Assembly: GCA_033807695.1 (NCBI GenBank)
Contig: CM066307.1
Span: 3,286,001 to 3,350,000, forward strand
DNA length: 64,000 nt
Direction: 5' to 3'
DNA from: Daedaleopsis sinensis
Taxonomy: Eukaryota > Basidiomycota > Agaricomycetes > Polyporales > Polyporaceae
The notes below the pieces were generated by a model, which had not been told where the DNA came from, searched no databases, and saw only the letters and a program-made list of their open reading frames with translations. The translations under genes were made by a program, and so were the position numbers. Every line of letters starts with the position of its first letter. Position 1 is the first letter of the stretch. Shown piece by piece: positions 48,681-57,944 of this stretch.

Positions 48681-50105
48681 TTAGCCCTGCTGAGCCCGTG
48701 TCTGACTCCTCAGCCCAGTTCTACTCCTGACGTTCGACCTCGAGCGCGCGACCGTGGGGTTGGAAGGGGCTGCGCGCGGCCCCGTCGTCCTCCGTCTCTT
48801 GGAAGAACTCGAGGTGCCTTGCGACGACGGACCAGCTTGCGGCGCATCCTGTTGTGCATCGTCAGCGCTCCTCTTCGAGCGCATGCCGCGAACGTCAGTG
48901 CCAGCAGGTGGGGGCATCAACTCGGCCTGAGATTTGGACCGCGCGCCGGAGACATCGGGGGCGGGAATGGGCTCCTGGGGGTGGTTGTCCGACGTAACTC
49001 CAGGGACGGTAGACTGCCCGCTGCGGTCGAACCAGTTGCAAGGTACAAAATCGATCTCGGGCCAGTCCTTCTCTAAGGCAGCGTTGATGATAGCGAGAAC
49101 GGCATCATAGGTGAGTGGGATGGGAGCGACGAATGGGTTTCGGATGCCTTGGCAGGTAATGGCGGCGAAGTCGCGCATGAGCTGAGATAGGGCAGGGTTG
49201 TTCGGAATATCGAACTTGGCAGCTTTTCTGTAAAGTCATCCTTCCTTTTTTCCAGCTGCCGACTCGTCGTCAATGAACACGAAGACTTTCTGCGCTTCCG
49301 TCACATCCAGATTGTGCTCCGTGTAACGAAGAACCACCCAAAGCAAGACCCAGTAGAAAGACTCTAGGTCATGGTTAACACCGTGAACCACTCGAAAGAG
49401 AAGTATCTCTATGGCCATGAAGTAGAATGTTCCCTACAGATCGCGAACATCAGCATTAATCGCCACCTAACACTCAAAGGAGACCATACCGTTCGCTCCT
49501 TGCGTTGGTCGTCCTTGGGGGTCTCTATACTCTCGAGCCCATCGCGGGCCGACTCCGAGTCTTCAGGGTCGTCAGACAGCGGGAGGTCATCGTGCTCATC
49601 GTGCTCGTCGTGCTCGCTGGGCTTCTTCTGTTTCGAACCAGGCGGGGTGTCCGTCATCGCGCTATAGTCGAAGTCGTGCAGGAAGCCGACGAAATCGTGC
49701 TCGTCGCCGTTTGCGTCTACGATGAGGATGTTTCCCAGGCTAACGTCACGATGCAACACTCCTCCTTTCTCCCATGCGAGCCGATGACCTATGAAAGCGT
49801 ATGAGCATCCGAGATCCCAATTGATTAATGAGAGCATCCATACCTGCGATAGCGTCACGCAACGCCATCACGAGTTGCTTTGTATTCCGCGCCTTTGTGA
49901 TAGGGCGTCCGACTACGTCGATGACGAAGCGCATATGGCTACGTTCACGATAGGTCCCAGCCGATCCAAAGGCCAATTGTCCACGAGAACGTCTGATGTT
50001 GCGGGTAAGGTAATGTGCACGGCCCTGGGGGATTTTCAGCATCCTAAGACAAGCGCCTCGGGCCGATATAACCAGGCGCTCGATGACCTTAACCATCCGC
50101 CGCAA
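48681..50105 (-). pseudogene. FunK1 protein kinase, copy 1, 5'-truncated with a nonsense codon
   Basis: Fungal FunK1-type protein kinase, a family expanded in mushrooms. What remains starts near RAHYLTRNIRRSRGQLAFGS. It covers FVIDVVGRPITKARNTKQLV, the catalytic loop HRDVSLGNILIVDANGDEHD, the metal-binding region LHDFDYSAMTD, an acidic repeat (EHDEHDEHDD), GTFYFMAIEILL, the helical C-lobe VNHDLESFYWVLLWVVLRYT, and a long basic tail ending RSQTRAQQG at 48681. The N-terminal half present in copy 2 (roughly 59200-60600) is missing. An in-frame TGA at 49236-49238 falls where copy 2 has TGG (Trp, in KQGWLYHKAAKFD). Downstream of that codon the frame stays open and similar to copy 2, so the stop is probably recent. 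Confidence 0.8.
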
Positions 50106-50196
50106 CCCTGAGGAACCTGCGCCTCGTGCCGCCGCACGAACGGCTCACGCTCGCACTCTCCGCGTCCATCTCGCACTCCGGGCGCTCGCGCACGAA

Positions 50197-50750
50197 CTAG
50201 GGCACGTCGCTCTCGGACGCCGCTAAGACAGAACTTGAATCGGAACATGATAAAATTGGTCTTAACATACCAATTGGCATCTATCGGCGAGAAACTGAAT
50301 ATGAATCCAAAGGGATGGATGATGCGCATAGCGTGGGAGGCGACATCGATGACGAATCGGACTTTCTTCCACAACGACAACTGCTCGCGACCATTGTGCT
50401 ATGTAGTATATACACAGGTACTTGGTATCGGACCCGCGCAATGTAACAGCGGAAGGCTTTTCTGAGAGGACGGTGGTGGGCCCAATCGCTGGTGGCGTGT
50501 CATATGGTCCGATGAAAGGCGTCCTCGGTCCACGGAGATGCTCATCGTTCGTATGGAGGTGATGGGGCTCAACGGGGGACACTGAGCGGGGTTCGAGATC
50601 CACAGGCACCGTGTCGGAGGAGTTCTGTCGCCGCAGAGTTGGACCAGATGATTGCGCCACGATGTCCGCAGCGACGATCGCGTCGATACTGGATCTGGAG
50701 GATGATGCGCCCACGCAGTACTGTAGATCCGGAGTGTGTTCAGAAGCCAT
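50197..50750 (-). CDS. Hypothetical protein, Ser/Pro-rich N-terminus
   Basis: A likely first exon starts at ATG 50750: MASEHTPDLQYCVGASSSRS, SIDAIVAADIVAQSSGPTLR, a disordered Pro-rich part, then IGPTTVLSEKPSAVTLRGSD ending near TK. An intron beginning GTACCTG follows, and the next exon may read LSLWKKVRFVIDVASHAMRI. The exon structure beyond that is uncertain. It is not clear whether the gene is complete or was damaged when the FunK1 fragment ended up downstream of it. The family is not recognised. Confidence 0.35.
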
Positions 50751-51266
50751 GCTGGGTTAGGGAGATGATAGAGAGACGATTTCGAGCGCAAAGTCGAAAG
50801 CAGGTTATGTACCTTTCTCGCGACCAGCGGCCATCCATTTTCCCCTGTTTCTCGCGGTTCGTCCTAAGCGTATACCCTTCGACTGGCAGCACTAGACACG
50901 GCCCAACTAAGAACAATGCTCGCGACCATGAGAGCAAGTACAGAATTTGGAGAAACGATCGGCGCTCACCGACTTCATCAATGAGTATGAGACGTCGACC
51001 CTACGGTGTGTAGAACACCGGCATACAGTGCGGGATATCCTCACGCCTGTGCAGGGGAGTAGATGGATCTGAAGTTGGCGACAGATCGCGTAAACATTGT
51101 TGCGGAATCGCGAAGTGGTCAAATCGCTATGGTTCCGAGTTCCTGCCACTACACTGGTGCGGCAGTGTCATGTTTGCCGGTCATAAGCAAATGCTATTAT
51201 GTTTCAAGACAGACTCAGAGCCTCACATACAGCTGAACGAGCCGTCGCCGGTAGAAGAGTCGACGT

Positions 51267-51271
51267 CTAGG
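51267..51271. repeat. Target-site duplication CTAGG, left
   Basis: CTAGG directly precedes the left LTR, and the same five bases follow the right LTR at 57413-57417. Five bp is the usual target duplication length for Ty3/gypsy elements. Confidence 0.92.
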
Positions 51272-51533
51272 TGATACGACTACGCTCGCTAACGGGCGTC
51301 TAGGACGCGAAAGGGCGGGAAAAGTACCAACTCGAAGCTGGAGGGTTCTCCAGCTCGAGCGGGTCTCTTATATTCCTAGCTACCGTAGTACATGAGGTTA
51401 CAGTGTGTATCTACAGGTCGCGCGCACTATACGTGGTGCGCGCGACGTACAATGTGTACGCTAGTACCCAGAGTGATCGAAGCGGAGACGGAAAATAATG
51501 ATGCGAAGACCGAAAATGGACATGCTCGTAACA
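51272..51533 (-). repeat. 3' LTR of the chromovirus
   Basis: 262 bp, starting TGATACGACTACG and ending GCTCGTAACA on the plus strand (TG..CA ends in both readings). I find no difference from 57151-57412. Confidence 0.95.
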
Positions 51534-51545
51534 CCACCTCCCCCC
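51534..51545 (-). other. Polypurine tract
   Basis: On the element's sense strand GGGGGGAGGTGG directly abuts the 3' LTR. This is where plus-strand DNA synthesis of LTR retroelements is primed. Confidence 0.8.
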
Positions 51546-51564
51546 TAGAATCGCGTCCTCGCGA

Positions 51565-54500
51565 TCAGCTCAGTTCCGCCCATGTAACCACTACTTCTTC
51601 CTCTGGCGCTTCCTTATACGGCTTCAAACCCTCGCGCTTACGTCGCTCCTGCCAACGCGCAAACGTCTGGTCCCAGCGCGCCCACTCGCGGCTACTGTAC
51701 TCGGGAGTCGACTGCAACACTCGCGCCTGTGGCGCGATCCGGATGGTAGGCATACGGGGTGCCGTGGGGTTCTGCAGATGGAAGGCGTCGAGTAGGGCCT
51801 TGCTGCCCTTCACTAAGATTCCGCGCGGCTCCCACGTCGCGTCCGAGCGCGGTCGTCCCTTCCACTTCACCAGGTACACCAAAGTCCCGCGCCTAACCTT
51901 CGAGTCCAGGATTTCCTCCGGTGCGTCAGGCTCAGCAAGTACGGGCGGAATAGAGCGTTCTAACCTCTGATTCGGGAACGTCGGCTCATTAACGGGTGTC
52001 AGCAGAGCCTCGTTGAACACCGGATGGATGGCCTTCCACGACCCCGGTAGCTTGAGCTTGTAGGCGCTAGTCCCGACCTTGTGGTCGATTTGGAAGGGAC
52101 CATACCGTTTGTCATCAAGCTTCTTGCTCGGGCGGTCCGTACTGATATTTGTGGACTCCAGATACACCCAGTCGCCGGACTTGTAGTCCACCGCCTCGCG
52201 CCGCCGTCGGTCGTACTGCCGCTTCATTGCGTCCTTTGCCAAAGTCAGCGCGGCGCCTGCTTCCTCCTGCACGCGCTTCATCCGCGCGGCGAACTGCTCC
52301 GCACTCTCCGCCTTCACTTCCTTCCTCGTCTCTACCCCCGTGAACGGCTCGCGACCATGCGTCATGAAGAATGGGGAGAATCCAGTCGCGGAATGCACAC
52401 GCGTCCGGTAAGAGTACGCCGCGAGAGGTAGCCACTCCGGCCAATCCGTCTGTCTGTGACTGATGAAGATCCGCAGGTAGTTCTCAAGCTCCTGGTTCAT
52501 ACGCTCCGTCTGCCCGTCTGTCTGGGGATGATACGCGGTGCTCGGCGCTCCCTGGATCCCGAGCTTCCGGTAGATGTCTCGAATGAGATGCGAGACAAAT
52601 ACAGAGCCACGGTCTGATATAATCCGCCTGGGGATACCATGTAGTGCAATGACGTGCTTGACCAATAGTTTAGCCCATCCCTCCGAGTTCAACTCATCCG
52701 TGATAGGTATGGCAATGTAATCCTTTGACTTCAGATCTACAATCACGAGAATTGCATTGAATCCTTGCGAGGCCGGCAGGTGCGTGATCATGTCGACAGA
52801 TATATACTCCCAGTTGTATTCAGGCACCGGATTTGGATGTAGTGGTGCCGCCCGCGGCTGATGGTCAATCTTTGTGCGCTGACAGACTGAGCATCCCTTC
52901 ACATAGGCTTGAACATCACGCCTAATAGAAGGCCACCAGTACGACCTGTCTATCAACTCCTGTGTCTTTGCACGGCCGGGGTGTCCTGCTGTGACTGAGT
53001 CATGGTGTGCAGCTATGATCCGTCCACGAAGTGCCTTGTCCGCAGGCACTACTATCCTCCCCCTCCTATAGATCAGACCGTCCTCGGTCAAATACTCGCG
53101 ATCTCCCGCTGCCAGCTTGTTCCGCACAGAATTCTCCACCAGGTCCGACGCCAAATCCCGAATGCTTAGAAGGAGTCGATCTGCTCCATCCACCAGTGCT
53201 CTAAACCATTCCGCTTTCAGCATGACAGTTTCCTCGTGTTCTCCTTCGCCTGCCTGATGATCTACCCGCCGCGAGAGTGCATCTGCTTTTCCCATTGAAG
53301 ATCCCGGGCGATGAGTGAGCACAAAATCGAAATTCTGAAGCTCTACCACCCATCGTGCTTGTCTTGGATTGAGACGCTGAGGGCGACGGAAGTATTCCAG
53401 GTTCTTGTGATCTGAATGAATCTCGAAAGACTGCTGTGCACCCATCAAGAAGTGACGCCATTCGTCCAACGCTGTCATTACTGCAAGCATCTCCCGATCG
53501 TAGATCTCGTAATTCCTCTCCGCAGGTGTTAGCGCACGAGACAAGAATGCAATTGTGCGCCATTTTCCATCCTGGTTCTGTGACAACTCTGCGCCCACCG
53601 CATAGTTCGATGCATCACATTGGACACGGAACGGGTCTGTGTCATTTGGAACGGCGAGCACTGGAGCTGTGACAATTGCCTCCTTCAGCCGCATAAAAGC
53701 ACTCTCCTCCTCCTTGTCCCATCTCCATTCTACAAGACCAGTCAAGCGATTGAGCGGAGTTGCAATCTTCGAGAAGTCTCGAATAAAGCGTCTATAGAAG
53801 TTGGCGAAGCCGAGGAAGCTCTGCAACTCCTTCTTGCAGGTTGGGACTGGCCACTCTGTCACTCCCGCTACCTTCGCAGGGTCCATCTTGACCACACCAT
53901 GTGAAATAATGTGTCCCAGGTACTCGGTCTCCTGTGTCTCAAACTCGCACTTCTCCGGCTTGCATGTCAGCCGGTTGTCGCGCAGGATCTGCAACACCTG
54001 TCGGACTATTATACGGTGTTCTGCGAGCGTCTCGGAGAAGATGAGTATGTCATCCAGGTACACAATTATCTTTCCGCGTAAGATGAGATCTCGGAACAGA
54101 TCATTCATCATCATCTGGAACGTTGCCGGACTGTTCGATAGACCAAAGAACATCACTAGCGGTTCAAACAGACCACGGTTGGTGAGGAATGCTGCCTTCT
54201 CCTCGTCTCCCTCTCTCATTCGAATGTTGTTGTATCCCCATCTGATGTCCATCTTTGTGTAGTAACGTGCACCCTTGAGTTTATCGAGCAGCTCGGAAAT
54301 GAGTGGGAGTGGATATTTGTTCTTCTTTGTGAGCGCATTCAGCTTCCGATAGTCCTGCACTGGACGTAGCTTTCCATCTTTCTTCTTCACAAAGAAAAAT
54401 GGAGCACCCCACGGTGACTTTGATGGGCGGATACGGCCGGTCTGGAGGTTCTCTTCAAGAAACTTGTCTAGAGCGTGCTGCTGGTCTACCGACATAGGGT

Positions 54501-55541
54501 AAACCTTGCCACAATACGGTTGAGCATCTGGGGTGAGCTCTATGACGTGATCGTATGGGCGGTGGACTGGCAACTCGTTGAAGGTTGTCTCTAGGAAAAC
54601 ATCCTCGAAGTCCCGATACGGTTCAGGAACCATTTCCTCGAATGTCCGGGCACCACGTGCACGGCTCTGCTCAATAGCAATATCCATCGCCACTGAGCTC
54701 TTGGCCCTGAGATGCACCGTGCGAAGCCGCTCGCTTCGGTCTCGCAAGTACTCGTCCGTGCGCAACATAAACAATTGCTCCCCCTCCCCTAGGACCCTCT
54801 CGCACGTGTGTGGGCACCGAGTAAACTCCACTATCTTCCGCCGCCAGTCAATCTCCGGGTTGTGATGTGCAATCCATTCGTGTCCTAGGAATATGTCTGA
54901 CTTCCCAAGATCCGTGACTAGGAATGTCATCGCCTCCCGGTGATCTCCGACTTGCATCGACAGACGCGCGCTGTGCGTAATGCTGCCGCCCGCGTTTACT
55001 GTTCCATCCGCATTGTACACCGGAACAGGCCCATGCTCGAGTGGTGTGATCTCTATACCATGCCGCCGCACAAAGTCCCGATGCACACATGATCCAGTAC
55101 TCCCACTGTCCAACAACCCATCCACATCTATCTTCCTCTGGCTCCCTGGGACATCTATAATAAGTGGAAGATCCATCTGTCTGCCCGCTCCTCGTCCTCT
55201 AACTACTTTAAATAACTTGGGACCATCTGGCGTAATACTAAGTGCTGAACCGTTTTTTATATAACTGTCTTTTGAGCTCGCCGCATTCGAGCATTTTTCT
55301 GTTTTTTTGGGTTTATTCATCTCTGCTTTCATTCGCTTTTTTCGTTCTCTTTCTTCTATTATGCTATCCATATCATAAATACGTAAATCATTTGTTGCTT
55401 CCGGAGCTACACTATTGTACAGTAAACGAGACTGATCAAAAATAGAAATGCTATCGGGCGAAACCTTTTCAACATCAAGGACACCATAGCGATTGTGTGC
55501 GGGGTCAGAACGCGATGCGGTCACGCCGACCCGAAGCCAAA
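51565..55541 (-). CDS. pol: Chromovirus Pol polyprotein, expressed by -1 frameshift from gag
   Basis: Aspartic protease with GLLDSGSTGSCV (catalytic Asp-Ser-Gly), then reverse transcriptase with SKSPWGAPFFFVKKKDGKLR, KMDIRWGYNNIRM and the catalytic IVYLDDILIFSE. RNase H starts near DASNYAVGAELSQNQ. Integrase has the zinc site HHDSVTAGHPGRAKTQELID to CSVCQRTK and the core D..D35E in SVDMITHLPAS, IISDRGSVFVS and YHPQTDGQTERMNQELENYL. A GPY/F-type module (RYGPFQIDHKVGTSAYKL) and a C-terminal chromodomain (RRGTLVYLVKWKGRPRSDAT, WEPRGIL) follow. The chromodomain usually guides insertion to histone-marked chromatin. The open frame extends upstream to 55755, but that part overlaps gag in another frame and has no family content, so I place entry at the slippery site. 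It ends VTWAELS at 51565. Confidence 0.95.
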
Positions 55542-56579
55542 ACCCGCCGCTTTGAAAGCGTCGGGACTCTCCTCCGCCCACTTCCGGACATGCTCCACAA
55601 AGCCCTCCTCCTCCCACACTGCTCTCGTGCGGACCGGCACCGCCCCTGTGCTGGTTGGTGCGGCTGACGTCTGTCCCATCGCGCGCGGCGTGCGGTGCCA
55701 AGTGTTCGCGCAGCCGGGAGCGGCATTCCAGCGCGGCTTGCGGCACTGGTAACACGCGTTGCGGTCCAGATCCATCGGCTGCCCCCTCCCTCCATACGTG
55801 ATCCCCGTTGCATCTGCTCGAGTCTGAGTGGAAGTTGGCTGTGTAGGCTGTGACATGCGCGGGTCAGCAGCTGCGGGCACGCGCGGGTAGGATGTCTGCG
55901 GACGGGGAACCTGAGGGGCGCGCGGGGTGTGCGCATGTAGGGCTTGGCGCTGCGCCCACGCATCATCAAGCAGGATGACGCGCGCCTTCCACGCCTCATA
56001 GTCCGCTGGAAGCGGCGTCACGCTGTAGATCGAGTCGATGTAGCGCGAATTGATGCCGCGCTTTACCCATTCGAGCGCGAACTTCTCGTCCGTCTTGTAG
56101 CCTGCTTGCATAATCAGCATCTCGAATTCCTGGAAGAAGTCTGTGGCTGGGCGATTGCCTTGCCGCAGATGCTCGAGCTTGTCCAGCGCCTGGCGCTCGC
56201 CTACGCGGTCTGTGAACGCCTGGTCCAAGTCCTGCCAGAGATCGTCAATCGTAACTCCCCATGCCCCGCGGTCGCTGTCGAAGTGCAGGTCCGTGAACGC
56301 GTTGACCCAGTCGTCGACTCGCGGTCCTCGTATGTTCGCTAGGAGGATGGTGATCCGCTGGTGGCGTGTGAGGTTGCGGGCAGCCGTCAGGTACCGGAGC
56401 TCTTGGCTCTTCCACGTTCGGTACTTCGTCCGATCTCCATCGAATGGCTCCGGTTCCCGCGGTCTGATCCGGCTGTCAGGCGCTACACTAGGCGCCGGCT
56501 GTTGCCCAGGATTGAGACTACTGACCACCCCCTTGATGAGATTCTCGAGCTGATCCTGGGTTAGATTGTACGTCGTCAT
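55521..56579 (-). CDS. gag: Chromovirus Gag capsid protein
   Basis: 352 residues from ATG 56579 (MTTYNLTQDQLENLIKGVVS). The capsid region has EPEPFDGDRTKYRTWKSQEL, TILLANIRGPRVDDWVNAFT and RQGNRPATDFFQEFEMLIMQ, which match the retrotransposon Gag fold (F.G....W..W.......F; R....Q...T..F..F). The C-terminal Cys box is unusual: CYQCRKPRWNAAPGCANTWH has the first two Cys, but RW where a zinc knuckle has Gly-His, and a shifted Cys and His. The protein ends KAAGFGFGSA. The slippery heptamer lies within GGT TTT just before the stop. Confidence 0.92.
   Translation of the reverse strand: MTTYNLTQDQLENLIKGVVSSLNPGQQPAPSVAPDSRIRPREPEPFDGDRTKYRTWKSQELRYLTAARNLTRHQRITILLANIRGPRVDDWVNAFTDLHFDSDRGAWGVTIDDLWQDLDQAFTDRVGERQALDKLEHLRQGNRPATDFFQEFEMLIMQAGYKTDEKFALEWVKRGINSRYIDSIYSVTPLPADYEAWKARVILLDDAWAQRQALHAHTPRAPQVPRPQTSYPRVPAAADPRMSQPTQPTSTQTRADATGITYGGRGQPMDLDRNACYQCRKPRWNAAPGCANTWHRTPRAMGQTSAAPTSTGAVPVRTRAVWEEEGFVEHVRKWAEESPDAFKAAGFGFGSA
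55539..55545 (-). promoter_or_regulatory. Probable -1 ribosomal frameshift site GGGTTTT
   Basis: On the sense strand G GGT TTT fits the X XXY YYZ slippery consensus in the gag frame, six codons before the gag stop. Slipping back one base enters the pol frame (FWLRVGV). Downstream GGGTC and GACCC about 25 nt apart could pair as part of a stimulatory structure. Confidence 0.75.
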
Positions 56580-57138
56580 ATCGTGATTGTGTGTCGAGGT
56601 GGTGTTTGAATGGACCGAATCCGTGGCGGGGGATATCGGCCGTGTGTGTCGGTAGTTGTGGAAAGAAATGGCGGGCGTCTCTTCTTCGGGACCGTTAATC
56701 TAATCTTTGTGCAGCCGTAGGCCGAACCCCCGTATCACTGCACGCCGATCAGATCTCCGGAACGTTTCCTCCGGACGCGTCGGGGCTACCGTCTGTACCT
56801 CGAGGTCTCAGCACCCTCGCAGATACGTCAGTAAACTAGGTAGCTATGTAGGTTTATAGACGGGGAGCCTCCACGCGTATGCGCAATTGTGAGCCACCCC
56901 CAGTGACCCGTGGTGAGGTATGGAGACGCAGCGAAAAGCGACCGAACCCGGTTGTAAGCCGGGATTTACCGAGAACGCCCAGAAAGTTCACAGTGACGGT
57001 GGCGGCTTTGTGTCTACGCCCGTCGTGGCAGTAAAGAAGAGGGTAAGTAGGTAGGTAGGTAAAGAGTATCGTATCCGCTTGTCCCTGCGGTCCGGGATGG
57101 TTGGGGTTGTGCCGCTTGGCTCTGCGGTCCGAGCAGTG

Positions 57139-57149
57139 AGCTTCGAGTT
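57139..57149 (-). other. Primer-binding site complementary to the element's own LTR
   Basis: One base after the 5' LTR the sense strand reads AACTCGAAGCT. Its exact complement AGCTTCGAGTT occurs once inside the LTR at 57208-57218, 33 nt downstream of a TATAAG box (57251-57246). That is where the transcript should start. This is the arrangement of self-primed Tf1/sushi elements. Confidence 0.7.
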
Positions 57150-57150
57150 A

Positions 57151-57412
57151 TGATACGACTACGCTCGCTAACGGGCGTCTAGGACGCGAAAGGGCGGGAA
57201 AAGTACCAACTCGAAGCTGGAGGGTTCTCCAGCTCGAGCGGGTCTCTTATATTCCTAGCTACCGTAGTACATGAGGTTACAGTGTGTATCTACAGGTCGC
57301 GCGCACTATACGTGGTGCGCGCGACGTACAATGTGTACGCTAGTACCCAGAGTGATCGAAGCGGAGACGGAAAATAATGATGCGAAGACCGAAAATGGAC
57401 ATGCTCGTAACA
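57151..57412 (-). repeat. 5' LTR of the chromovirus, with promoter
   Basis: 262 bp, the same as 51272-51533. On the sense strand it contains TATAAG (57251-57246), a hairpin-forming pair CTGGAG/CTCCAG and the predicted transcript start near AGCTTCGAGTT (57218-57208). Confidence 0.95.
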
Positions 57413-57417
57413 CTAGG
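57413..57417. repeat. Target-site duplication CTAGG, right
   Basis: Matches the five bases before the left LTR at 51267-51271. Confidence 0.92.
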
Positions 57418-57944
57418 TCCCAAGTTCCAAACATCGGCGGTCTTGAGAGTCTGGAGAGTGCAACGTAAAGCTTAACGAAAATTTGTGCCAAGCAAACGCT
57501 GGAATACGTATTGGGCGGCAACACCAGACACCCGACTCGTCGGCAAGCGCTGATGGTGACCCACGGCGCACGCTGGGTTACCAGTGCAGCTGGTTGATCG
57601 TCCTTCCCTCCGTCCAGCTACATATTGTATATCATTAGAACTAGGGGAGACTAGGTTGATGCATATATAAGTGAAATTACGGACGAAAAGTTCGAACTTT
57701 TACTTACCTTGAACTGAACGCCGCAACTTGGTCGAGAAAGAAATGAGAAGAGCGGCGAGCCAGGCGGTTCTAGAAGCTATATATGAAGTACAGTACATCG
57801 TGGTAGAAGCTATGATAACGCTACTGTACTCAAACTATACTAGATGCTCGGACTTCGATCTAGCGAAGCTATTCAGCTCTGCAGTGAGTCATTGTGTGAT
57901 TCATCAGCCCACTTGTACTCCGAGAGTGCCCTATGCTTTGACGT
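57418..57944. other. Retrotransposon right flank
   Basis: No complete gene. The first 51 bases continue an open plus-strand frame across the target site and stop with TAA at 57466-57468. The rest has no recognised content. Confidence 0.4.

Larger units (their letters stand above)
51272..57412 (-). mobile_element. Complete Ty3/gypsy chromovirus LTR retrotransposon
   Basis: A 6141-bp element transcribed on the minus strand. From its 5' end: LTR 57151-57412, primer-binding site 57139-57149, gag 56579-55521, a -1 frameshift site at 55545-55539, pol to 51565, polypurine tract 51545-51534 and LTR 51272-51533. The order protease, RT, RNase H, integrase, chromodomain identifies a chromovirus. The LTRs read as identical over 262 bp and no stop interrupts gag or pol, so the copy appears full-length, recent and potentially autonomous. 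It separates two FunK1 pseudogenes. Confidence 0.96.

Noticed and set aside
55546..55755. N-terminal extension of the pol frame starting at 55755 as an independent Pol start
   Set aside because: This part only overlaps gag in another frame and has no family content. Entry by -1 frameshift at GGGTTTT explains the layout better.
57271..57468. 65-codon plus-strand frame beginning in the right LTR
   Set aside because: It is LTR sequence read on the antisense strand. Only its last 17 codons, outside the LTR, are discussed as a possible split exon.
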